Positions 35,559 through 44,534 of a DNA stretch of 64,000 bases are shown piece by piece. The stretch spans positions 62,001 through 126,000 of the forward strand of contig NZ_ONZG01000005.1 in assembly GCF_900302455.1 (NCBI RefSeq). Reading direction: 5' to 3'. Position numbers and translations under genes: made by a program. Every line of letters begins with the position of its first letter. The stretch's first letter is position 1. The notes beneath the pieces are model-generated. The model was not told the DNA's origin. It was given only the letters and a program-made list of their open reading frames with translations, and made no database searches. Source of the DNA: Falsiruegeria mediterranea M17. Lineage in GTDB: Bacteria; Pseudomonadota; Alphaproteobacteria; Rhodobacterales; Rhodobacteraceae.

Positions 35559-36383
35559 CTATACTTCGTCACTGGATAATAAGGCCTCAAATTCCTCTCC
35601 GACTTGAAGGTTGCTCGGCTTCCATTCAGTTTCTGAGGGGCGAATTTCTGCAGCTTCAGTCCAGCGAAATCCCTCTTTCTCGACTGGTGCCATCTCGACG
35701 AGTGAATGACTTGGCAGTTCGCGTATCCTCTCCACGTCTCCTGCGGTTACGCGCCCACTTGCTATCACCCGCGATGAAAACGTCACTTGGATCAGTTTCC
35801 ATCGTTCGCCCATCCTTTTCGCGGCGTCAAATTCGTTGCGGGAGATGAGTGCGCGGGCGGCCGTGGCGTTTACGGCGGCTTTGATCTCCAGTCCTACGGT
35901 TTGGAAACCTTCTTTGTGCTCTATGTCGTAACCAAAGCGATCGGATGTAAGCGAAACATGTCGCGGATTGTGGCCATCGCGGCGCAAGGCAGACATTATG
36001 GCAATTTCTCCGGCGTCGCCTAGCATCTTACGCAAATGTTCATCTTTCGCGCCATACACCTGCTGATGAGCAGTGAATACAATCTCTTCTAAATCATCTC
36101 CTAGCCATGCGATCGCATCAAAGTCACGTTGTGGGATCAACTCAGGCAGCAAACGACCGTCACTTACAACTGCTCTAAGCCAACCTGGCGGTCGGCTTCG
36201 CAAAAGTAACCGAGCAATGCCTTTAAGAGTGGTCAGATCCGCCTCTCGATCCAATCTGGACAGAGCACCAGCCGTGAGTACACAAGAATCAACTCTAGCT
36301 AGACCGATGTCCAAAAGTAGATTGGCCGTTCCAGTTATATCCAATGAGGCGGCCATATGTGTTGGTTTGTCCAGCGCTGCCAC
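35559..36383 (-). CDS. DUF3883/NO-VEIN-type nuclease-like protein
   Basis: The 274-residue protein has a C-terminal restriction-endonuclease-like domain: GDAGEIAIMSALRRDGHNPRHV, RFGYDIEHKE then VGLEIKAAV (Asp and Glu-x-Lys of a PD-(D/E)xK site), and ISRNEFDAAKRMGERWKLIQVTF, as in DUF3883. The N-terminal half is unfamiliar. The start is GTG at 36383 or ATG at 36356; neither has a strong ribosome site. It follows a SNF2-type helicase gene by 88 bases in the same direction; such pairs occur in phage-defence islands. Function in defence is inferred. Confidence 0.7.
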   Translation of the reverse strand: MAALDKPTHMAASLDITGTANLLLDIGLARVDSCVLTAGALSRLDREADLTTLKGIARLLLRSRPPGWLRAVVSDGRLLPELIPQRDFDAIAWLGDDLEEIVFTAHQQVYGAKDEHLRKMLGDAGEIAIMSALRRDGHNPRHVSLTSDRFGYDIEHKEGFQTVGLEIKAAVNATAARALISRNEFDAAKRMGERWKLIQVTFSSRVIASGRVTAGDVERIRELPSHSLVEMAPVEKEGFRWTEAAEIRPSETEWKPSNLQVGEEFEALLSSDEV

Positions 36384-36471
36384 AATCCACGCATGTACGT
36401 CGGGTCAGCTCCTTACCCTAGCGCTAAAAGCCAAGAGAAAAACGGCATGACACCGGCCTCTGGTGGGTAGG

Positions 36472-38157
36472 TCACGCATTTTCAGCTGCGATATGGGCGG
36501 AAATTGCCTGATAGTCGTCGTCAAATGCTGGCGTGCCTCCTGAGCCTTCATCAGCTGACGGCAACGCTATTTGGACCAGTCCCGGATCGTCCATCAACAA
36601 TGATAGCGCGCTTACTTTCTCCGCTAGCCTCCCGTCTACTGAGTCGTCGATTGATCCTGCGCTAATTAGTAAAGTGAAACGTGTGACTACGTCCTCGGCT
36701 AGCTCCAGCCGATGGATGCGATCTTGACTCTGTAGAAAGTGTCCCGCGTTAAATGTTCTGTCCAAAAATACGGCATGATGGCACCAATGGTGGAGGCTAA
36801 CGCCTTCCCCACAGGCAGCGGGATTCGCAAGGAGTACAGCGCAAGACGGGTCGTGCCGAAAGCGTTCGAATTCACGTTCGCGAGTAATGACTCCAGGAAG
36901 GGCGATTTCGTCAGAGGGTACCCCGCCATGAACAACGGCTGGTCGATACTGATCCAAGAGACGGGCGAGAGCCCTAAGGTTTTTTACATAGCTGGACCAA
37001 ATCAGTATTTTTTCGCCCTTTTCGGCCGCTTCTTTGACGATTGAACAAACACGCTGGTACTTCCAGGGCTGTTCAAAGCTGCTGTAACGAGCAAGCAAAT
37101 CGGCCAATGGTTCGTGGCCTTGATGCTCCAACGGCGGATGCAGAAACGACGGATCATCACCTTCGTCCGAACCAGCGGTAAGCAACATTGGGTTCGTTGC
37201 AGCCTCCAATAGGTACATCACGATCCGCCCTAATCTTTGCATCTCGTGACGACCTCGGTCGGGAAGGGAAAACGTTGACCGATACTGACCCAGCAGAGCG
37301 TCGTAAATCGCCGCTTGGATTGGCCGCATAGGTTCTCGTACCACTTCGAAACTAGTAGGAGGCAGATCCAACTCTGCTTTTGCGGTACGGACAAAATATC
37401 GTCTTACCGCGCTGTTTGTTTCAATGAGAACATCTTCATCCCGGCCTTTGCGTTCGAAGTATGCGGCGCCTGGAAGCACCTGCCTATCTTGCCCTGGGAA
37501 AAGGAAGCTTACCAATGCAACCAAGTCGAAAGCACCTTGGGGTGCAGGGATTCCAGTAAGCACGTTCCGACGACGAGCCGCGTAGGCAAGGTCAAGAACA
37601 GCTCTCCCGTGTACACCTGCCGCCCCGCGCTTGACCCGATGTGCTTCATCGAGGATCACTTGCGTTGGTTCAGCTGCCACGAAGGATCGGACTGTATCTT
37701 AGTCGCTTGCCGTTCGATTGTAGTTGGATAGCAAGACTTCGGTATTGCCCGGTATGACCGTTCCTGCGCCAGCATGGATCAAGAGAATCGGTGGCTTTTC
37801 AAAACAGGCAACAAGTTCCTCCTTCCAAGCACCAAACGCCGCGATTGGGCCAATTACTGCAAGGCGGCGGACGACACTACGGGCGCGCAGAATAGCGTTT
37901 GCTGCTAGCGCAACGGTAGTCTTCCCCGCGCCTGGTACAGAAAAATCTGCTCCGTGAGGGAGGCTAACGAGCCTGAATAGATTTCTTGTCTGAAAACGCC
38001 TAATTTTTCGTTTGAACCCAGCTTGCGAGAGTTCGTTTTCCAAAGCATCAAGTGTGGCCTTATCTGCTGCTCCTCGTTCAATGACACTTTCACGTGCGAT
38101 GCGGTCTGAGGCCATCGAACGGAGTTGATCGGATAAAGTTGGGCCGGGCTGGATCAA
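36472..38157 (-). pseudogene. SNF2-type helicase gene interrupted by in-frame TAA
   Basis: Two open segments in the same frame, 38157-37699 and 37698-36472, together read as one SNF2-family helicase. The first contains the P-loop FSVPGAGKTTVALA; the second has VILDEAHRV (DEAH), NPAACGEGVSLHHW and the arginine-finger motif QSQDRIHRLE. Between them a single TAA at 37701-37699 follows NRTASD and precedes DTVRSFVAAEP, so a one-base change such as CAA to TAA is the simplest reading. The downstream segment could restart at the GTG at 37680. The N-terminus is also uncertain: only a TTG start exists after an upstream stop at 38181-38179. Codon use is less GC-rich than the core genes. Confidence 0.75.
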
Positions 38158-38533
38158 TGCCGTAAGAACACTTGTAGTTTAAGGTCACGAGCCTGCCCCT
38201 GCGAACTCGGGCATTTTCCGCATCTCAGACTTGGCTTTGAAGCGGCCGGTCTTCCGCCCCCGTAGGCAGCGGAGGGCATCGTGATGACGCTGCCTTCGCG
38301 TTGGGGCCCATTCTCATCCGGATGTGAGACCTGTTTCAAAACAGCGGTTTGACCTTTTGAAATTGCCCTTGCCAATTCTTGTGTATGCACCCCCCCAACT
38401 CCTCGCTGTGTAACCCGTTTTGGGTGGTTCTGCGGCCAAGCCTGAGCGGATTATGGGGCTTAATCTAGATCAAAGTGGGTCTCGATTACGCTTGCTACAG
38501 TTCGAATATGTTTGATTTTGGGGGGGAGCTATC
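38158..38533. other. Divergent gap between helicase and RTX genes
   Basis: No gene is accepted. A 78-codon minus-strand frame (38154-38390) touches the helicase start by four bases but has no recognised features; it may be the remains of the helicase N-terminus. The right half must hold the RTX gene promoter, including the possible FNR-like site at 38460-38473. Confidence 0.45.
38460..38473. promoter_or_regulatory. Possible FNR/CRP-family site
   Basis: TTAATCTAGATCAA differs by one base from the FNR-type pattern TTGAT-N4-ATCAA. It is centred about 67 bases upstream of the RTX gene ATG. One mismatched site alone is weak evidence. Confidence 0.3.
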
Positions 38534-41500
38534 ATGGCCGATATTAATGTGACAAATGCGTTTGGTGATGGGACCGGGGGAGCAGATAACACTGCCGTCG
38601 GCGGCACGCCGGATGATCGCCTGATCTACAACTACACTGTGCCAAATTCCGGGGTAACGGTGGGTTTCTGGAATGGTGGGCTTCCGGGCGGATATTCAGG
38701 TGTTTTTGACGGTTTGGGAACGAACAATGCATGGTTCTCAGGGATCGAAAACTTCACTTTCAACAGTTTCGTTGTTGGCAATGACAACATTCGTACTGGT
38801 GATGGAAACGACATTCTGAACTCGGGTGACGGTGATGACACGCTCAATGCCGGTGGGGGCAACGATCAGATCGATGGTGGTAGAGGCAATGACCTTTGGA
38901 TCGGTGATCACTCATCCGAAAGCGCAGATTTCAATATAAATCTCAATGCGATTTCGTCGTTCTTGACCACTGGCGCAGTCCGCAACATCGAGGGTATGCG
39001 CCTTTCAACGGGAAGCGGCGCTGACACATTGCGTGGTCACGAGAGCAGTACGCTTGAGGACTCGATCTCGTCGGGTTCGAATGACGACCTTATCATCCTG
39101 CATTTGGGCGGCAACGACAGCGTTAATGGGGAAGCCGGTGAAGACCGTTTGGTTGTCACGAATGCACTGGGCCCCACTATGTCAGGCGTCACCACAGGGT
39201 TCTGGAACGTCGGATCGGTTGACGGCAACTCCGGTGTTTTCGACGGGTTCGGGGCCAACAATGTGTGGTTCTACAATATCGATCACTTCACGTTCATTGA
39301 CGAAAGCGCGGGCAACGACAACATCCGCACCGGGGCTGGTGATGACTCGCTGATGGGCGGCGGCGGTGACGATACCCTGAACTCCGGTTCGGGTCGCGAC
39401 ACGATCGACGGAGGCGACGGCAACGATTTCTGGATCGGCGATCAGTCCGCAACCGGCGCGGTGGAGATCGATCTCAACAAAAGCTCGGACCTGTCGGGCG
39501 GCGGCAGCGTCGTCAACATGGAAGGCTTCAACGTGACGACGGGGGTCGGAAATGACACCCTGATCGGTCATGATACCGCCGACAGAGCCGACGTTGTGAC
39601 GTCAAATGACGGCGATGATCTCATCATCCTGAAATTGCGTGGCGACGATACCGTCAATGGCGGATTGGGCGGCGACCGCCTGCAGGTGACAAATACGCTG
39701 GGTTCCGATTTCGCTGGTGTCACCACAGGGTTCTGGAACGTCGGATCGGTTGACGGCAACTCTGGCGTTTTCGACGGGTTCGGGGCCAACAATGTGTGGT
39801 TCTACAATATCAACCACTTCACATTCGTCGATGAAAGCACCGGCAACGACAACATCCGCACCGGGGCTGGTGATGACTCGCTGATGGGCGGCGGCGGTGA
39901 CGATACCCTGAACTCCGGTTCGGGTCGCGACACGATCGACGGAGGCGACGGCAACGATTTCTGGATCGGCGATCAGTCCGCAACCGGCGCGGTGGAGATC
40001 GATCTCAACAAAAGCTCGGACCTGTCGGGCGGCGGCAGCGTCGTCAACATGGAAGGCTTCAACGTGACGACGGGGGCCGGAAATGACACCCTGATCGGTC
40101 ATGATACCGCCGACAGAGCCGACGTTGTGACGTCAAATGACGGCGATGATCTCATCATCCTGAAATTGCGTGGCGACGATACCGTCAATGGCGGATTGGG
40201 CGGCGACCGCCTGCAGGTGACAAATACGCTGGGTTCCGATTTCGCTGGTGTCACCACAGGGTTCTGGAACGTCGGATCGGTTGACGGCAACTCTGGCGTT
40301 TTCGACGGGTTCGGATCGAACAATGTATGGTTCAACAATATCAACCACTTCACGTTCATCGACGAAAGCACCGGCAACGACAACATCCGCACCGGGGCTG
40401 GTGATGACTCGCTGATGGGCGGCGGCGGTGACGATACCCTGAACTCCGGTTCGGGACGCGACACGATCGACGGAGGCGACGGCAACGATTTCTGGATCGG
40501 CGATCAGTCCGCAACCGGCGCGGTGGAGATCGACCTCAACAAAAGCTCGGCCCTGTCGGGCGGCGGCAGCGTCGTCAACATGGAAGGCTTCAACGTGACG
40601 ACGGGGGCCGGAAATGACACCCTGATCGGTCATGAGGCGAGCTCATTAACGGACATCGCGCGGTCCAATGCAGGTAGTGACAACATCATATTGACCCTGG
40701 GCGGTGACGACAGCGTTTACGGTGGCGCTGGCGCGGATCGTCTCACCGTTGACTTTACGCTGGGAACTGGCGTTACGACCGGCTTCTGGAACACTGGCAC
40801 GATTGACGGCAATCAAGGCGTTTTGGATGGAGTTGGAGCAAACAACGTCTGGTTCTATGACGTTGATCATTTCAGTCTGCGTGACGTGATAGGCGGAACA
40901 GATAACCTGCGCACCGGTAACGGCAACGATTTCATCAACGCTGGTGACGGGAACGATATCGTCAACTCTGCGGGTGGTGTGGATACGCTGGACGGTGGCG
41001 GTGGCAATGATCACTGGATCGCCGATCACAGCGACCAGACCACGGGTCTTGAGATAGATCTTAATGCGACGTCAGTGCTTAGAGGAACCGGTTCAGTCCG
41101 CAATTTCGAAAGCATGAATCTTGTTGGTTCATCAGGTGATGACCGGCTCACGGGGCACCAGACAAGCGGGTTGGTTGACCGTCTTGTCGGAGGGGACGGA
41201 GACGACGACTTCTTCCTCTGGCTCGGTGGCGATGACAGCGTTTATGGGAATGCGGGCTTTGACGAGCTAACGGTCATAGATGACCAGAACCTTGGCAATA
41301 TCGGCTTTGGGTTTCTGAACAGTGACGAAACTGGCTTCTCCGGCGTGATCGATGGCGCAGGCAGCAACAACGTTTGGTTCTACGGGATCGAGCGCATCAA
41401 CTACACCGATGCCAACGGTACGAACAATAATTTCACATCAGGTGGAACCGATGACGTTATTGATGCCGGTGGCGGTGACGACAGGGTCGCGACGGATGGC

Positions 41501-42943
41501 GGGAATGACCGTCTGATCGGTGGAACCGGAAACGATACGCTGTTGGGCGGCACTGGCAATGACACTCTGTTGGGGGGCCTCGGCAATGATGAACTGAACG
41601 GCGAAGCGGGCACCGACACAGCGCAATTCGGATTTGCGATCGGCGGAATTCAGGATGTGACCCAGGTGGACGACACGGTGATCCTCACCTCTGCAGAAGG
41701 GCAAGACACCCTTAGCGGTATCGAGTTCTTCAAGTTTTCGGACGGAACCCTGACCACAAACGCGTTACTGACGCTGTCATCTCCGATCACCGGAGACGAC
41801 ACATCACAGACACTTTTCGGAACGCCAGGATCGGAACAGATCAATGGTCTGGGTGGCTATGATTGGATTGTACCTGGACGCGGAGATGACGTTGTTAATG
41901 GCGGCACCGGCAGAGACATGGTTTCCTACTCGGACGTTCAGGAAGTTCCTGGTCGCGGCACCAATTTCATGGTCGATCTTGATCTGGGCGCAGGCCGGGC
42001 CGAGATATTTGGCGGTGAAGTGGATCAACTCATTTCCATCGAGCGCGCCACCGGGTCGATCTTCGCTGATGTCATGCGCGGAACGGACGGTAATGATGAA
42101 CTCAGAGGCATTGGCGACTATGACTGGTTCATTGCTACATCGGGAAACGACACGCTGAATGGCGGCAATGGGCTCGACATGATCACCTTCCTCGAAGCCG
42201 AAGCGTCCGGCGCTCCAGTGGTGCAGAACATCTTTGAAAGCGACGGCGTTCCACCCACCGGCGCGGCCGTGGGCGGGGTACTTCTGGACCTTGCAGATGG
42301 TTCGAACAACACCGGTTTGGCAGAAGGACTGACGCTCGTTTCGGTCGAGCGTGTTACGGGCTCCTCGCATCAAGATGTCTTTTTCGGGGACGGCGAACAA
42401 AATGACTTCCGGGGTCTAGGCGGTTTTGACTGGTTCGTCAGCTCCTCCGGAGGGCGCGAGCGCTACTTTGGCGGAGATGGCGTGGATACCGTGACGTATT
42501 ACAACGCCGGAACAGGTGTCACCGCGTCTCTCCGAAACGGCAATGGCGAATTCGGAGGCCAGGAAACGGGCTATGGCTCGGCCGGCGATGCGATCCGTGA
42601 TCTCTACTTCGAGATCGAGAACCTTGTGGGCTCAGACTTCAACGACCGGCTAGAGGGCAACCGTGAGCGCAATGACCTGATGGGCTTGGATGGCGACGAT
42701 TACCTGTTGGGGTACGGCAATATCGACTACATGAAAGGAGGGCGCGGGAATGACACGCTGGATGGTGGAGCCGGATCAGACTTTGCCTTGTTCGATGGTA
42801 ACCGGGGAGACTACACGCTGACGCGGACCTCTTCGAACGAAGTGACGGCAGTCGGTGCAGACGGCACTGACAGTCTGATCAATGTCGAATATTTCCAGTT
42901 TGACGACACGACGACAAACATCTGGGAACTGAGCATCGTGTGA
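38534..42943 (+). CDS. RTX-type calcium-binding repeat protein
   Basis: The 1469-residue protein has no N-terminal signal peptide and is acidic, glycine- and aspartate-rich. It is built from about five 175-residue modules plus a partial one, each having GFWN..GVFDG.G.NN.WF..I..F then GNDNIRTG.GDD and nonapeptide repeats of the GGxGxDxxx kind (GGTGNDTLLGGTGNDTLLGG). The C-terminal third has more RTX units and ends EYFQFDDTTTNIWELSIV, suitable for a type I secretion signal. The role could be adhesin or matrix protein; no enzyme domain is recognised. No transporter gene is nearby. GGGGGGAG precedes the ATG at 38534. Modules 2 to 4 are nearly identical. Confidence 0.88.
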   Translation: MADINVTNAFGDGTGGADNTAVGGTPDDRLIYNYTVPNSGVTVGFWNGGLPGGYSGVFDGLGTNNAWFSGIENFTFNSFVVGNDNIRTGDGNDILNSGDGDDTLNAGGGNDQIDGGRGNDLWIGDHSSESADFNINLNAISSFLTTGAVRNIEGMRLSTGSGADTLRGHESSTLEDSISSGSNDDLIILHLGGNDSVNGEAGEDRLVVTNALGPTMSGVTTGFWNVGSVDGNSGVFDGFGANNVWFYNIDHFTFIDESAGNDNIRTGAGDDSLMGGGGDDTLNSGSGRDTIDGGDGNDFWIGDQSATGAVEIDLNKSSDLSGGGSVVNMEGFNVTTGVGNDTLIGHDTADRADVVTSNDGDDLIILKLRGDDTVNGGLGGDRLQVTNTLGSDFAGVTTGFWNVGSVDGNSGVFDGFGANNVWFYNINHFTFVDESTGNDNIRTGAGDDSLMGGGGDDTLNSGSGRDTIDGGDGNDFWIGDQSATGAVEIDLNKSSDLSGGGSVVNMEGFNVTTGAGNDTLIGHDTADRADVVTSNDGDDLIILKLRGDDTVNGGLGGDRLQVTNTLGSDFAGVTTGFWNVGSVDGNSGVFDGFGSNNVWFNNINHFTFIDESTGNDNIRTGAGDDSLMGGGGDDTLNSGSGRDTIDGGDGNDFWIGDQSATGAVEIDLNKSSALSGGGSVVNMEGFNVTTGAGNDTLIGHEASSLTDIARSNAGSDNIILTLGGDDSVYGGAGADRLTVDFTLGTGVTTGFWNTGTIDGNQGVLDGVGANNVWFYDVDHFSLRDVIGGTDNLRTGNGNDFINAGDGNDIVNSAGGVDTLDGGGGNDHWIADHSDQTTGLEIDLNATSVLRGTGSVRNFESMNLVGSSGDDRLTGHQTSGLVDRLVGGDGDDDFFLWLGGDDSVYGNAGFDELTVIDDQNLGNIGFGFLNSDETGFSGVIDGAGSNNVWFYGIERINYTDANGTNNNFTSGGTDDVIDAGGGDDRVATDGGNDRLIGGTGNDTLLGGTGNDTLLGGLGNDELNGEAGTDTAQFGFAIGGIQDVTQVDDTVILTSAEGQDTLSGIEFFKFSDGTLTTNALLTLSSPITGDDTSQTLFGTPGSEQINGLGGYDWIVPGRGDDVVNGGTGRDMVSYSDVQEVPGRGTNFMVDLDLGAGRAEIFGGEVDQLISIERATGSIFADVMRGTDGNDELRGIGDYDWFIATSGNDTLNGGNGLDMITFLEAEASGAPVVQNIFESDGVPPTGAAVGGVLLDLADGSNNTGLAEGLTLVSVERVTGSSHQDVFFGDGEQNDFRGLGGFDWFVSSSGGRERYFGGDGVDTVTYYNAGTGVTASLRNGNGEFGGQETGYGSAGDAIRDLYFEIENLVGSDFNDRLEGNRERNDLMGLDGDDYLLGYGNIDYMKGGRGNDTLDGGAGSDFALFDGNRGDYTLTRTSSNEVTAVGADGTDSLINVEYFQFDDTTTNIWELSIV
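39185..40640 (+). repeat. Three tandem near-identical 531-bp repeats inside RTX gene
   Basis: Units begin at 39185, 39716 and 40247, exactly 531 bases (177 codons) apart; the third stays alike to about 40640 before diverging. Differences are few, mostly synonymous or conservative (for example YNIDHF, YNINHF and NNINHF). The period keeps the reading frame, so recombination can change copy number without breaking the protein. Diverged modules begin at 38651 and 40769. Confidence 0.93.
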
Positions 42944-43251
42944 TGTGGTAGCAACTATTTGACGTCAGCGCCTGTGGTGTCTGACGTCAACGCCTTTGGG
43001 TCCAAATAGCGGTATTTGCTAAGAGATGGTTTTGTTTTTCATCGTAACCATGAGTACTGGTGTACATGATCCGACAAGCGGCCACAGCGGCCTTTAAATC
43101 GCCTCCCTCGGTCCCGTACTTGCCACCGCTCTCATAGTATTCGTGTCCGCCATGCTCATAGAAGACAAACAGATCAAAAACTGTCCCCGGTGGCGTTGTC
43201 GCTGCCGCTGACGATAAACGGCGGACTGTCTCTCCGACATTACCCTTAGTT
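42944..43251. other. Gap between RTX and DsbA-like genes
   Basis: On the minus strand an open frame of about 90 codons (43263 to 42987) has a protein-like composition (DLFVFYEHGGHEYYESGG) but no normal start codon near its beginning, so it is reported only as a possible gene fragment. The 11-base match to the tRNA-Ser 3' end at 43226-43236 also lies here. No terminator with a clear T-run was seen. Confidence 0.4.
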
Positions 43252-44529
43252 TCAGACTTGGTTATGATGCTGCCCTAGGGCCTCGGCGATCATCCAAAGG
43301 CGATCCTGGCCCCAGGTGACGGTTTTACCGACGCGGAAGCTTGGCACGCCCCACAAACCCATATCAGTAAGGGCCTGGCGGTTCGTCTCGACTTCAGGTT
43401 TCCAAGCGGTGCTGTTGAGCAGCGGCTTGGCCTCTGACCACTTCAACCCCGCACGCTCCACGATGCGCGCCAAACCCCGGTCGGTGCGCCCATCAATGCC
43501 CTCGGACCATACGCCGCGTAGAAAGCTGGAGGTAAAGCTTTCCAGACGGCCAGTGTCGCGCGCGTAGCCAATCAACGCATATGCCCGCTCGATCGCTTCG
43601 CCGAGCGGGTCACAGATACGCCCAAAGGGAATACCCATTCGGCGCGCCTCGCGGGCGACATCCATCAGGATGTACATCCGCTTGGCTTTAGGAACGGGCA
43701 AGCCACGCATGACCATCGGCAGAACCGGTCGAATGCGCAACGTCGCACCGGACTGGCTGGCCAGTTCGCGCACGCGTTCAAAGGCCAAATAGCTGTACGG
43801 GCTGCGAAAGGATAAAAAGGCCTCGATCTCGACATTTGCGTTGGTTGCGGGCGGCGGGACAATTGGATCTGGGGGAACAATGGGTTCGCGCGCAGATGGA
43901 TCGCGTGCGAGCCCCAGGGCCATCAACCGCGTCTCAAGGTAATGAAGCCGATCAACCCCCCAATACCATTCACCGCCATAGTGAAATGTGGCGCCCAGAT
44001 AATGGCCCAAACGGTCGAGTTCTTTGTCGCCTTTGGCCTTTGTGTCAGACACATCGTTGAGCAATGACGCCGCTAAGGTGCCAGACCACAATTGTGCTCC
44101 GACGTTCACAGCCGTTTCGGCAAATGCTTCGGAACCTAGGCTTGCACAGATTTGAGTTTCGGCCACGCCTACTTCACGCGCATCTGGATAGTGGGAGGAA
44201 GATGAAAAGGACAATCCAGCCCTGCGCGCCAAGTGAGCCGCATCAGACCGGGCAAAGGACCTCAACTGCTCAGGGGCCGGGGTTGCCCAGTCCGGTGGGC
44301 CAGAGATCAAAAATGGCCTTAGTTCAATACTGTATCGGTCCTGCAATTCCCGCAGGATCTGCGCAGTCAGGTGGGAATAGGGGTCGGACACATCGTGGAA
44401 ATAAGACACGACGTGCGGCTGCCCGCCGCGTGACCGCTTGCGTTCTGCTGACCGCCGTCTTGCGTTCAAGCGCGCCTCGGACGTGAGATGAGCTGCAATA
44501 CGAGACTTGATCAGACTGTCGAATGACAT
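43252..44529 (-). CDS. Double DsbA/2-hydroxychromene-2-carboxylate isomerase-like protein
   Basis: This 425-residue protein holds two related thioredoxin-like domains: the first begins VVSYFHDVSDPYSHLTAQ, the second FLSFRSPYSYLAFERVRELA, the pattern of HCCA isomerases and kappa glutathione transferases. Both have serine or aspartate rather than CxxC at the active site, so glutathione-dependent isomerisation is more likely than disulfide exchange. It ends WGVPSFRVGKTVTWGQDRL as in that family. It lies 5 bases after the molybdopterin oxidoreductase gene, in the same direction. Confidence 0.85.
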   Translation of the reverse strand: MSFDSLIKSRIAAHLTSEARLNARRRSAERKRSRGGQPHVVSYFHDVSDPYSHLTAQILRELQDRYSIELRPFLISGPPDWATPAPEQLRSFARSDAAHLARRAGLSFSSSSHYPDAREVGVAETQICASLGSEAFAETAVNVGAQLWSGTLAASLLNDVSDTKAKGDKELDRLGHYLGATFHYGGEWYWGVDRLHYLETRLMALGLARDPSAREPIVPPDPIVPPPATNANVEIEAFLSFRSPYSYLAFERVRELASQSGATLRIRPVLPMVMRGLPVPKAKRMYILMDVAREARRMGIPFGRICDPLGEAIERAYALIGYARDTGRLESFTSSFLRGVWSEGIDGRTDRGLARIVERAGLKWSEAKPLLNSTAWKPEVETNRQALTDMGLWGVPSFRVGKTVTWGQDRLWMIAEALGQHHNQV

Positions 44530-44534
44530 TTCGC

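Noticed and set aside
38154-38390. 78-codon minus-strand frame before the helicase
   Set aside because: It touches the helicase start but shows no helicase-like residues; may be a decayed N-terminus, which cannot be shown without homologues.
39185-40640. Regular repeats considered as a CRISPR array or minisatellite
   Set aside because: Units are 531 bases long, contiguous, in frame and encode RTX modules; there are no spacers.
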